Below, piece after piece: positions 24,598 to 30,400 of a DNA stretch of 30,400 bases (its first letter is position 1; the number at the start of each line of letters is the position of its first letter). The DNA is from Bifidobacterium breve (GTDB lineage: Bacteria > Actinomycetota > Acidimicrobiia > IMCC26256): the NCBI GenBank assembly GCA_945907055.1, contig CAMDSG010000002.1:1-30400 (forward strand), written 5' to 3'. A model generated the notes under the pieces. The model was given only the letters and a program-made list of their open reading frames with translations. It was not told the DNA's origin and ran no database searches. Made by a program: the position numbers and the translations under genes.

Positions 24598-24830
24598 GCG
24601 TTCTCCTCGGCAGCCTCTGCCGCTGCGATCTCGCGCTCACGCACGATGGTCTTGATGCGTGCGATGTAACGACGCACATGGGTAATACGCGAAGAGTTCT
24701 CGACCTGACCGGTGGCTAGTTGAAAGCGCAGGTTGAACTGCTCTTCCTTTGCCTCGGAGAGTTTTGCAAGCAGATCTGCATCGTTGAGTTCAACGAGCGT
24801 GTCTGGTCTGAATTCTTTGATTCCAGCCAT
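24594..24830 (-). CDS. rpmC: 50S ribosomal protein L29
   Basis: A 78-residue L29 at the peptide exit tunnel rim. The two-helix core is visible as LVELNDADLLAKLSEAKEEQ and FQLATGQVENSSRI, followed by YIARIKTIVRERE. A short alanine- and glutamate-rich tail (AAAEAAEENA) extends the C-terminus, as in other actinobacterial L29 proteins. Overlaps rplP by 1 bp and rpsQ by 4 bp. Confidence 0.96.
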   Translation of the reverse strand: MAGIKEFRPDTLVELNDADLLAKLSEAKEEQFNLRFQLATGQVENSSRITHVRRYIARIKTIVREREIAAAEAAEENA

Positions 24831-25246
24831 CAGGCCTCCTCACGTCTAACTACGAAGCGCGTCTTGATCGGAAGTTTGTGCATAGCGAGGCGCATGGCTT
24901 CGCGTGCAACATCTTCAGTAACTCCGGAGAGCTCAAACATGATGCGACCTGGCTTAACAACTGCGACCCAGTGCTCAGGGTTTCCCTTGCCAGAACCCAT
25001 ACGGGTCTCAGCTGGCTTCTGAGTAACTGGTTTGTCCGGGAAAATTGTGATCCATACCTTGCCACCACGCTTGATGTGGCGAGTCATGGCAATTCTGGAG
25101 GCCTCGATCTGGCGGTTGGTGATCCAACCTGGCTCGAGTGCTTGGATCCCAAAGTCTCCATATGTAACGCGCGATCCACCCTTAGCGATGCCGCTCATGC
25201 GACCACGCTGGACCTTGCGATGACGAACTCTCTTAGGCATCAACAT
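24830..25246 (-). CDS. rplP: 50S ribosomal protein L16
   Basis: A 138-residue L16, close to the A-site and peptidyl-transferase centre. It starts MLMPKRVRHRKVQRGRMSG and carries ALEPGWITNRQIEASRIAM and KPAETRMGSGKGNPEHWVA, the two family signatures. Length is canonical. It begins 8 bp after rpsC. Confidence 0.98.
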   Translation of the reverse strand: MLMPKRVRHRKVQRGRMSGIAKGGSRVTYGDFGIQALEPGWITNRQIEASRIAMTRHIKRGGKVWITIFPDKPVTQKPAETRMGSGKGNPEHWVAVVKPGRIMFELSGVTEDVAREAMRLAMHKLPIKTRFVVRREEA

Positions 25247-25254
25247 GGCGGTCC

Positions 25255-26181
25255 TCAGTCCTCGTCGCCGTGGAACTTAGGAGCCTCGTGGTGCGCTCGT
25301 GTGCGACGCTCGATCTCTTCTTCCTCTGCCAAGAGGCGCTCGAGCTCGGGGTCCGCTTCCTTAATAACCGGAGTTGCTTCAAGGCTGATGTCATCGGAGA
25401 CATTCGTTGAGTCGACAGATACTGACTCACCGGCAGGGCGACGACGCCCTCCACCAGCAGTTACTACACGTCGAACTCCAGGGGTACTCGGAGCCTCACC
25501 AGCAGCGAGTGCTGCTTCTTGAGAAATTTTGTCATCAGAGACCTGCTTGTAAGGAAGGATGTCACCTTTGTAGATCCAGACCTTTACACCGATGCGGCCG
25601 AATGTTGTCTTGGCCTCAGATGCGCCGTAGTCAATATCGGCACGCAGTGTGTGTAGAGGAACGCGGCCCTCGCGGTACCACTCCTTGCGGCTCATCTCAG
25701 CGCCGCCGAGGCGACCACTTACCTGAACACGAATTCCGAGCGCTCCGGCCTTCATTGCGGTCTGTACAGCACGCTTCATTGCACGCCTGAATGAGACGCG
25801 ACCTGCGAGCTGGTCTCCAACACCCTGAGCGATCAGCGCAGCATCGAGCTCTGGCTGCTTAATCTCTTGGATGTTGAAGTGAATCTTGTTGTTGCCGGTG
25901 ATCTTGAAGAGTCCGGTGCGAAGACGGTCTGCCTCTGCACCGCGACGACCGATGACGATTCCTGGGCGAGCAGTGAATACATCGATTCGCAGCTTGTCGC
26001 CAGAACGCTCGATCTCAATGCGGCTCACCATTGCACGCTCAAGCTGTGTGCGCAGGTAGTCGCGGATCTTCCAGTCCTCAATTAGAAACTCTGTATACGC
26101 CTTATTATCGGCGAACCATCGTGACTTCCAGTCGGTAGTTATACCGAGGCGGAAGCCATACGGATTGACTTTCTGTCCCAT
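25255..26181 (-). CDS. rpsC: 30S ribosomal protein S3 with long acidic C-terminal tail
   Basis: A 308-residue S3 of the mRNA entry tunnel. The core starts MGQKVNPYGFRLGI, the KH type II domain has GIVIGRRGAEADRLR (GRRG at 78–81), and the C-terminal S3 domain runs to about residue 220 (GRIGVKVWIYKGDILPYK). The remaining ~88 residues are a disordered-looking extension with an Arg/Gly patch (TAGGGRRRPAG), a Ser/Asp stretch and a charged helix-like end (ELERLLAEEEEIERRTR). S3 tails are known in Actinobacteria, but this one is longer than the typical mycobacterial tail as I recall it. One-base overlap with rplV. Confidence 0.96.
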   Translation of the reverse strand: MGQKVNPYGFRLGITTDWKSRWFADNKAYTEFLIEDWKIRDYLRTQLERAMVSRIEIERSGDKLRIDVFTARPGIVIGRRGAEADRLRTGLFKITGNNKIHFNIQEIKQPELDAALIAQGVGDQLAGRVSFRRAMKRAVQTAMKAGALGIRVQVSGRLGGAEMSRKEWYREGRVPLHTLRADIDYGASEAKTTFGRIGVKVWIYKGDILPYKQVSDDKISQEAALAAGEAPSTPGVRRVVTAGGGRRRPAGESVSVDSTNVSDDISLEATPVIKEADPELERLLAEEEEIERRTRAHHEAPKFHGDED

Positions 26182-26771
26182 TACTCGGACGCCTCCGTGG
26201 TCTCCTCGACCTCAGACTCAGCCGACTCAGCCACTGGGGCTTCCTCCGGCTCGCTGTGGTCGTGTTCGTGGTCATGATCATGGTCATGATCGTGATCGTG
26301 GTTGTGCTCGGCCTGAGCCTCTGCTGCACGTGATGCAGCACGTCGGCGCGCACGGTTGGCTTGAGTCGCCCCACCTCCACCACGTCGCTCGGAACGCGCA
26401 CGGTGAAGCTCAAGAGCCTCATCGGGCATGCGGTCTACAACAATTGTGATGTGGCTGGTGCGCTTGCGAATCTTCGTGGCGCGTCCACGAGCACGTGGCC
26501 TCCAACGCTTCGCAGTAGGTCCTTCATCGGCCCAGCAGGCGCTAACGAATAGCTCCTCAGGGTCGAGATGATCGTTGTGCTCGGCATTGGCGATTGCTGA
26601 GTTCAGCAACTTGCCAATCTCTTCTGCAGCACCGCGCTCACAGAACTGAAGTACATCGCGAGCCTCGTCAATACCGAGTCCACGGATGAGCCCAAGAACT
26701 GCACGCACCTTGTTAGGTGCAATGCCGCAGTGACTCAGGGTTGCTTGTGTGCCTTGAACGTCAGACCTCAT
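26181..26771 (-). CDS. rplV: 50S ribosomal protein L22 with His-Asp repeat tail
   Basis: A 196-residue L22, which lines the nascent-peptide exit tunnel. The core covers about 1–115 (ATLSHCGIAPNKVRAVLGLI at the front, RPRARGRATKIRKRTSHITI at the end with the tunnel hairpin basic residues). A basic Arg/Gly/Ala linker follows, then a (His-Asp)n stretch with nine histidines at residues 156–172, then an acidic Glu/Ser/Ala end. Long L22 tails occur in Actinobacteria; the histidine block is what is odd and looks like metal-binding tails of HypB or SlyD. It overlaps rpsS by 4 bp and rpsC by 1 bp. Confidence 0.96.
   Translation of the reverse strand: MRSDVQGTQATLSHCGIAPNKVRAVLGLIRGLGIDEARDVLQFCERGAAEEIGKLLNSAIANAEHNDHLDPEELFVSACWADEGPTAKRWRPRARGRATKIRKRTSHITIVVDRMPDEALELHRARSERRGGGGATQANRARRRAASRAAEAQAEHNHDHDHDHDHDHEHDHSEPEEAPVAESAESEVEETTEASE
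26256..26306 (-). repeat. Alternating His-Asp coding repeat in rplV tail
   Basis: A 6-bp unit of the type (C/A)ATGAT or CACGAT on the coding strand, seen on the plus strand as repeated GTCATGATC/GTGATC, encodes nine His alternating mainly with Asp. Codon choice varies between CAT and CAC, so the protein pattern is conserved beyond pure DNA slippage. Confidence 0.9.
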
Positions 26772-27046
26772 CGACGCACGACCTTCTCCTGGCCGGCGTG
26801 GAACCGGAAGGTTCGGGTCGGCGCAAACTCGCCGAGCTTGTGACCGACCATCGGCTCGGAGAGGAACACGGGGACGTGCTTACGCCCATCGTGAACCGCG
26901 ATCGTGTGGCCGACCATGTCGGGGGTGATCGTCGAACGGCGGGACCAAGTCTTGATCACCTTGTGCTCGCCGGCCGCGTTTTGACGCTCAACCTTCAAGA
27001 GAAGGTGCTCATCAACAAATGGGCCTTTTTTTAGACTGCGTGGCAT
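26768..27046 (-). CDS. rpsS: 30S ribosomal protein S19
   Basis: A 92-residue S19 of the 30S head. It starts MPRSLKKGPFVDEHLLLKVE and ends with PTRTFRFHAGQEK; the signature VGHTIAVHDGRKHVPVFLSE is intact. Canonical length. Seven bases separate it from rplB; its stop overlaps the rplV start (ATGA). Confidence 0.98.
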   Translation of the reverse strand: MPRSLKKGPFVDEHLLLKVERQNAAGEHKVIKTWSRRSTITPDMVGHTIAVHDGRKHVPVFLSEPMVGHKLGEFAPTRTFRFHAGQEKVVRR

Positions 27047-27053
27047 GTTTTAA

Positions 27054-27890
27054 CTACCTCCGTGAACCGCGTGTGCGGCGGCGGCGAATGATCATCTTGT
27101 CGGAGGCCTTGCCTCGCTTGCGTGTTCGTCCTTCAGGCTTACCCCATGGTGAAACAGGGTGACGCCCACCAGAAGACTTACCTTCTCCACCACCAAGTGG
27201 GTGGTCAACAGGGTTCATAGCTACACCGCGGGTCTGCGGGCGCTTGCCCTTCCAGCGGTTACGACCAGCCTTACCAATTGAGATAAGCGATGCCTCGGCG
27301 TTACCGACAGAACCAACCGTTGCACGGCAGTCAATCGGAACACGACGCATCTCGGTCGATGGGAGACGAATAGTTGCGTATAGGCCTTCTTTAGCGACGA
27401 GTTGAATTGAAGCGCCAGCGCCACGACCCAACTTCGCCCCTGCTCCAGGCTTCATCTCAACATTGTGGACAACGGTACCGACTGGGATGTATCGCAGAGG
27501 TAGAGCGTTTCCTGGGCGAATATCTGCACCTTGACCACTCTGGAGCATGTCTCCAACCTGGATGCCAGCTGGCGCAATGATGTAACGCTTCTCGCCATCG
27601 CGGTAGTGCAGAAGTGCAATACGTGCGTTGCGGTTTGGGTCGTACTCAATCGCTGCAACCTTTGCGGGGATGCTGTCTTTTTCGCGCTTGAAGTCGATTA
27701 TGCGGTACTGGCGCTTGTGGCCTCCACCGCGGTGACGCGATGTGGTACGGCCATAGGAGTTACGTCCACCGGTGCGCGGCTTAGGCGAAAGTAGGGACTT
27801 CTCAGGGCGATCCTTGGTGATCTCGGCGAAATCCGAGACGGTCTGGAACCTGCGCCCTGGGCTTGTGGGTTTACGTTTACGAATGGCCAT
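27054..27890 (-). CDS. rplB: 50S ribosomal protein L2
   Basis: A 278-residue L2, essential for subunit joining and peptidyl-transferase assembly. Diagnostic parts are GGRNSYGRTTSRHRGGGHKR, IALLHYRDGEKRYIIAP and the C-terminal MNPVDHPLGGGEGKSSGGRH with the conserved histidine needed for activity, then the basic end KMIIRRRRTRGSRR. Canonical length. It starts 2 bp after rplW. Confidence 0.98.
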   Translation of the reverse strand: MAIRKRKPTSPGRRFQTVSDFAEITKDRPEKSLLSPKPRTGGRNSYGRTTSRHRGGGHKRQYRIIDFKREKDSIPAKVAAIEYDPNRNARIALLHYRDGEKRYIIAPAGIQVGDMLQSGQGADIRPGNALPLRYIPVGTVVHNVEMKPGAGAKLGRGAGASIQLVAKEGLYATIRLPSTEMRRVPIDCRATVGSVGNAEASLISIGKAGRNRWKGKRPQTRGVAMNPVDHPLGGGEGKSSGGRHPVSPWGKPEGRTRKRGKASDKMIIRRRRTRGSRR

Positions 27891-27892
27891 AA

Positions 27893-28186
27893 TTAGCTCC
27901 CGAAGATCTCAATCCGGTCGCCCTCGGCAAGCGATACCAGTGCGCGCTTTGTCTTTGACCGCTGACCCCAAGTGCCGGTCTTGCGGTTGCGCTTGCGCTT
28001 GCCTGCGCGGTTGACCGTGTTGACATTTATTACCTTGACCCCGAAGATGGCCTCAACGGCCTGACGGATCTCAATCTTGTTTGCGCCAGGTGCAACCTCA
28101 AACGTATAGACGTTTGCGTCGAGAGCCGCGTACGACTTCTCCGATACAACTGGTCGAATAATTACATCGCGATGGTCGGCGCTCAT
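27893..28186 (-). CDS. rplW: 50S ribosomal protein L23
   Basis: A 97-residue L23 at the exit tunnel, the docking point for trigger factor and SRP. Visible: VIIRPVVSEKSYAAL, YTFEVAPGANKIEIRQAVE, FGVKVINVNTVN and the long basic loop RAGKRKRNRKTGTWGQRSK. The start overlaps the rplD stop by 4 bp (ATGA). Confidence 0.97.
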   Translation of the reverse strand: MSADHRDVIIRPVVSEKSYAALDANVYTFEVAPGANKIEIRQAVEAIFGVKVINVNTVNRAGKRKRNRKTGTWGQRSKTKRALVSLAEGDRIEIFGS

Positions 28187-28911
28187 GATGCGTCCTCATC
28201 TGTATCTGCGTCAGCACTATCTGAGGCGGTGACGCTCAACTTTGTGCGAGGCGTTGCTGGAGTTGCTGCACTAAGACGCTCGACAGTGATAGCGAGAGTT
28301 GACTCGCTGAAGACAATCGTGTCGCAGAGGAGTACGTCGTAGGTGTTGATCTCCTCAGGGAGAATTACACGAACTCGGTCACCCAAGTTTCGGAAGGAGA
28401 GCCAGGTCTCGCGCTCCGAGCGGTCTAGGCAGATAGCGAGACGCACTTGGCGCTCACCATTGGCCCGGAGCCCAAGGGCCTCGAGTGCGCCAATTGCACG
28501 CTTGGTCGATGGTGGAGTAAATCCCCATGCATCAATTACCTGAACCTTGCCCTCTTGAGCACGATCCGATAGAGCTGAGAGAACCGCAAGTCGCACCATC
28601 TTCTTGGGTGTGCGCTGCGTATAGTCACGAGGCTTCGGTCCATGAGCAACTCCACCACCGCGCCAGTGAGGCGCACGTGAGGAACCTTGGCGCGCACGCC
28701 CGGTTCCCTTCTGGGCCCATGGCTTGGCGCCTCCGCCTCGGACCTGAGCACGGGTCTTGGTGCTAGAGGTACCGGAGCGTTTATGCGCCAACTGTGCAGT
28801 AACAACCTGGTGCATTACCGAGGCATTTGGCTCAATACCAAATATGTCATCAGGCAACTCAGCAGTACCTACTACCTTGCCCTCGATGTTGCGAACGTCA
28901 ACGGTACTCAT
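28183..28911 (-). CDS. rplD: 50S ribosomal protein L4 with acidic C-terminal tail
   Basis: A 242-residue L4, an early assembly and exit-tunnel protein; in gammaproteobacteria it also represses its own S10 operon. The tunnel loop is recognisable as TKTRAQVRGGGAKPWAQKGT and GSSRAPHWRGGGVAHGP. The last ~35 residues (after VERLSAATPA) are a Ser/Asp/Glu-rich extension ending DADTDEDAS. Overlaps rplC by 4 bp (ATGA). Because the structured gap lies just upstream of rplC–rplD, L4 is a natural candidate ligand, though only by analogy. Confidence 0.96.
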   Translation of the reverse strand: MSTVDVRNIEGKVVGTAELPDDIFGIEPNASVMHQVVTAQLAHKRSGTSSTKTRAQVRGGGAKPWAQKGTGRARQGSSRAPHWRGGGVAHGPKPRDYTQRTPKKMVRLAVLSALSDRAQEGKVQVIDAWGFTPPSTKRAIGALEALGLRANGERQVRLAICLDRSERETWLSFRNLGDRVRVILPEEINTYDVLLCDTIVFSESTLAITVERLSAATPATPRTKLSVTASDSADADTDEDAS

Positions 28912-29552
28912 CGGGCACCTGCTTTGACTGCGTTGCGTAGGAATACAAGCCCGCCCTTGGGGCCAGGGACTGCGCCGCGAACAAGGATGATTCCCCGCTC
29001 AGCGTCGCCCTCTACGACCATAAGGTTAAGAGTCGTTGTCTTGGCGTGCCCCATCTGTCCAGCCATCTTCATACCCTTGAAGACGCGAGATGGTGTGGCG
29101 CATGCACCGATTGAGCCGGGAGCACGGTGAGCCTTGTGGTTACCGTGGCTAGCACCTTGACCCTTGAAGTTGTGTCGCTTCATAACTCCAGCGAAACCCT
29201 TACCCTTCGAGATGCCAGTGACGTCAATAAGCTCGCCGGCCTCAAATAGTTCGGCGGTGATTACCTGGCCGACCGCATATGCGCTGAGGTCATCAACACG
29301 CATCTCTGCGAGGTGATTCGTGGCCTCGGCATTCGCTGCCTTCAGGTGACCAAGCTCGGGCTTAGATAGTCGACGGGGCTTTGCATCGCCGAAGGCGATC
29401 TGAATAGCGGAGTATCCATCGCGCTCTGGTGTCTTGAGTTGGACGACGCGACAAGGACCGGCCTGGATCACCGTCACCGGTACTACCCGGTTATCGGAGT
29501 CCCAGACTTGGGTCATGCCAAGCTTTCGCCCTAAAATCCCTTTGGATGCCAT
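28908..29552 (-). CDS. rplC: 50S ribosomal protein L3
   Basis: A 214-residue L3, which organises the peptidyl-transferase centre. It starts MASKGILGRKLGMTQVWD, with the signature GKGFAGVMKRHNFKGQGASH and the end RGAVPGPKGGLVFLRNA. ATG 29552 is preferred over upstream frame to 29579 because GAGGAAGCCAC is immediately in front and it matches the family start. The 5' side is a 255-bp gap to rpsJ, far larger than any other gap in this array. Confidence 0.97.
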   Translation of the reverse strand: MASKGILGRKLGMTQVWDSDNRVVPVTVIQAGPCRVVQLKTPERDGYSAIQIAFGDAKPRRLSKPELGHLKAANAEATNHLAEMRVDDLSAYAVGQVITAELFEAGELIDVTGISKGKGFAGVMKRHNFKGQGASHGNHKAHRAPGSIGACATPSRVFKGMKMAGQMGHAKTTTLNLMVVEGDAERGIILVRGAVPGPKGGLVFLRNAVKAGAR

Positions 29553-29584
29553 GTGGCTTCCTCGCCTGCTTCTTCTCATGCGAA

Positions 29585-29789
29585 CGCTCCGCAGGGCGTA
29601 AGCCCGGCGGAGCGATCAGTTCGGTTGTGCTCTGCGGGTTCCCCAAAGGATCTTGGGGCTACCGGAGACGTCGGTTTAGCCAGAGTGCTTAACGCACTAG
29701 GGCTGAGTCGGAGGACTCTAGCCGAGACCACTACTGGGTGTCGAATGGAGGCTCCATATCGAGGACAAACTCCTCGATTTATTCTTATA
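29585..29789 (-). ncRNA. Hairpin-dense intergenic element between rpsJ and rplC, candidate cis-regulatory RNA
   Basis: This part of the 255-bp rpsJ–rplC gap holds at least six inverted repeats. They are 29585–29592/29607–29614 (8 bp, extended by GGGC/GCCC at 29594–29597/29602–29605), 29641–29646/29653–29658, 29657–29664/29672–29681 (2-nt bulge), 29684–29688/29694–29698, 29701–29709/29714–29723 (9 bp, one bulge) and 29758–29765/29771–29778. Read on the minus strand, bulges become A-rich and one A-C mismatch becomes G-U, favouring a leader of rplC; but the first hairpin has a GNRA-type GUAA loop only on the plus strand, so orientation is unproven. A TATAAG at 29784–29789 (-) could be a -10 box, without a good -35. 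No tRNA or protein fits. Confidence 0.5.
29758..29788 (+). terminator. Terminator-like hairpin with T-rich tail, antisense to the ribosomal operon
   Basis: ATCGAGGA (29758–29765) pairs perfectly with TCCTCGAT (29771–29778) around CAAAC, followed on the plus strand by TTATTCTTAT (29779–29788). This is the layout of an intrinsic terminator for plus-strand transcription, though the stem is only 8 bp and the tail is interrupted. On the minus strand no T-run follows. Confidence 0.45.
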
Positions 29790-29807
29790 GGGGCTTTTCA
29801 GGCTTAG

Positions 29808-30134
29808 TTAGACGCCCTGAAGCTTGATCTCGATATCGACACCAGCAGGGAGATCAAGACGCTGAAGCGACTCAATCGTCTTTGCGGCGGGGTCAATAAT
29901 GTCGATTAAACGCTTGTGTATACGCATCTCAAAGTGCTCGCGAGAGTCCTTGTTGACGTGTGGTGAGCGAATAACGGTATAGCGGTGCTTCTCCGTGGGG
30001 AGAGGCACTGGTCCACGGATCTTGGCGCCAGTACGAACAACGGTCTCGACGATTTTCTTCGTCGACTGATCGATGATCTCGTGGTCATAGGCCTTGAGCC
30101 GAATTCGGATTTTTTGCCCCTTGGCGTCAGCCAT
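29808..30134 (-). CDS. rpsJ: 30S ribosomal protein S10
   Basis: A 108-residue S10 of the 30S head, also the NusE antitermination factor. It starts MADAKGQKIRIRLKAYDHE and has the signature VRTGAKIRGPVPLPTEKHRY with SPHVNKDSREHFEMRIHKR. Slightly longer at the N-terminus than the 103-residue E. coli protein. It follows tuf by 32 bp and is followed by the structured gap before rplC. Confidence 0.98.
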   Translation of the reverse strand: MADAKGQKIRIRLKAYDHEIIDQSTKKIVETVVRTGAKIRGPVPLPTEKHRYTVIRSPHVNKDSREHFEMRIHKRLIDIIDPAAKTIESLQRLDLPAGVDIEIKLQGV

Positions 30135-30166
30135 GGTGTGCCTCTCGTTTTCTTTTAGTTAAAGAC

Positions 30167-30400
30167 TTACTTGATGATGCTGACCACGCGACCAGCACCC
30201 ACTGTACGACCACCCTCACGAATAGCGAAACGGAGACCTTCCTCCATCGCGATCGGGTTAATCAACTCCACATTCATCTCAGTATTGTCACCCGGCATAA
30301 CCATCTCCACACCATCAGGCAAAGCAATCATGCCCGTAATATCAGTAGTACGGAAATAGAACTGCGGACGATAGTTACCAAAGAACGGAGTATGGCGACC
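30167..30400 (-). CDS. tuf: Elongation factor Tu, C-terminal 77 residues (gene continues beyond window)
   Basis: The visible part is domain 3 of EF-Tu, the GTPase that delivers aminoacyl-tRNA. It includes GRHTPFFGNYRPQFYFRTTD, then VMPGDNTEMNVELI and the invariant end FAIREGGRTVGAGRVVSI. The 5' part lies past position 30400. tuf directly upstream of rpsJ is a common arrangement and suggests a str–S10 joined array, with the main promoter outside this window. Confidence 0.97.
   Translation of the reverse strand, partial: GRHTPFFGNYRPQFYFRTTDITGMIALPDGVEMVMPGDNTEMNVELINPIAMEEGLRFAIREGGRTVGAGRVVSIIK

Noticed and set aside
26256..26306. CRISPR-like or regulatory repeat on the plus strand
   Set aside because: Short 6-bp units wholly within rplV that code for His-Asp pairs; no spacers and no array structure.
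29640..29760. Possible tRNA or known housekeeping RNA in the rpsJ–rplC gap
   Set aside because: No 7-bp acceptor stem with a TTCGANNC T-loop and anticodon arm could be assembled on either strand, and the conserved cores of 4.5S, RNase P and tmRNA are absent.
29553..29807. 84-residue plus-strand open frame across the rpsJ–rplC gap
   Set aside because: It begins opposite the rplC start, matches no family I know, has no ribosome site, and its sequence is explained by inverted repeats.

Overview
The window looks like chromosomal DNA of a moderate-GC actinobacterium. The evidence is the long compact tuf–S10–spc ribosomal protein array running into secY–adk–map, the extended acidic tails on S17, L22, S3 and L29 that are typical of Actinobacteria, a zinc-type S14, and frequent GTG/TTG starts. 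No marker finer than phylum was found, so an Acidimicrobiia-like or other uncultured lineage is only a guess.

Layout. Positions 1–17418 are a surface-glycan locus of short operons in alternating orientation. It starts with two glycosyltransferases on the minus strand (1–1939, the first running off the window edge). Two tandem paralogous sulfotransferases follow (2087–3942, +), then a minus-strand hexapeptide acetyltransferase (3982–4581) and a GT4/GNAT pair (4614–6748, +). Next come a third sulfotransferase (6772–7488, -) and a five-gene translationally coupled operon (7585–12450, +): polysaccharide deacetylase, GT4, GNAT, WecA/MraY-type prenyl-phosphate sugar transferase and DegT aminotransferase. 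An unrecognised ~11-segment membrane protein (12443–13480, -) separates this from a last plus-strand operon (13694–17418): UDP-HexNAc 4,6-dehydratase, sugar epimerase and FkbM methyltransferase. Together the genes suggest an undecaprenyl-linked glycan with a 4-amino-4,6-dideoxy sugar, decorated by acetylation, methylation and sulfation.

Positions 17435–30400 are all on the minus strand. In transcription order they are tuf (partial), rpsJ, a 255-bp structured gap, rplC-rplD-rplW-rplB-rpsS-rplV-rpsC-rplP-rpmC-rpsQ-rplN-rplX-rplE-rpsN-rpsH-rplF-rplR-rpsE-rpmD-rplO, secY, adk and map. Most of these genes overlap or lie within 20 bp. The usual continuation (infA, rpmJ, rpsM, rpsK, rpsD, rpoA, rplQ) is not here: map meets the glycan locus tail to tail.

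The most noteworthy observations are the hairpin-dense rpsJ–rplC gap, which resembles an undescribed cis-regulatory RNA and carries a terminator-like hairpin in the opposite orientation; a nine-histidine (His-Asp)n tail on ribosomal protein L22; a repeat-built N-terminal extension on S17; 15-bp in-frame tandem duplications recurring in three unrelated genes; and three sulfotransferases in one actinobacterial-type glycan locus.
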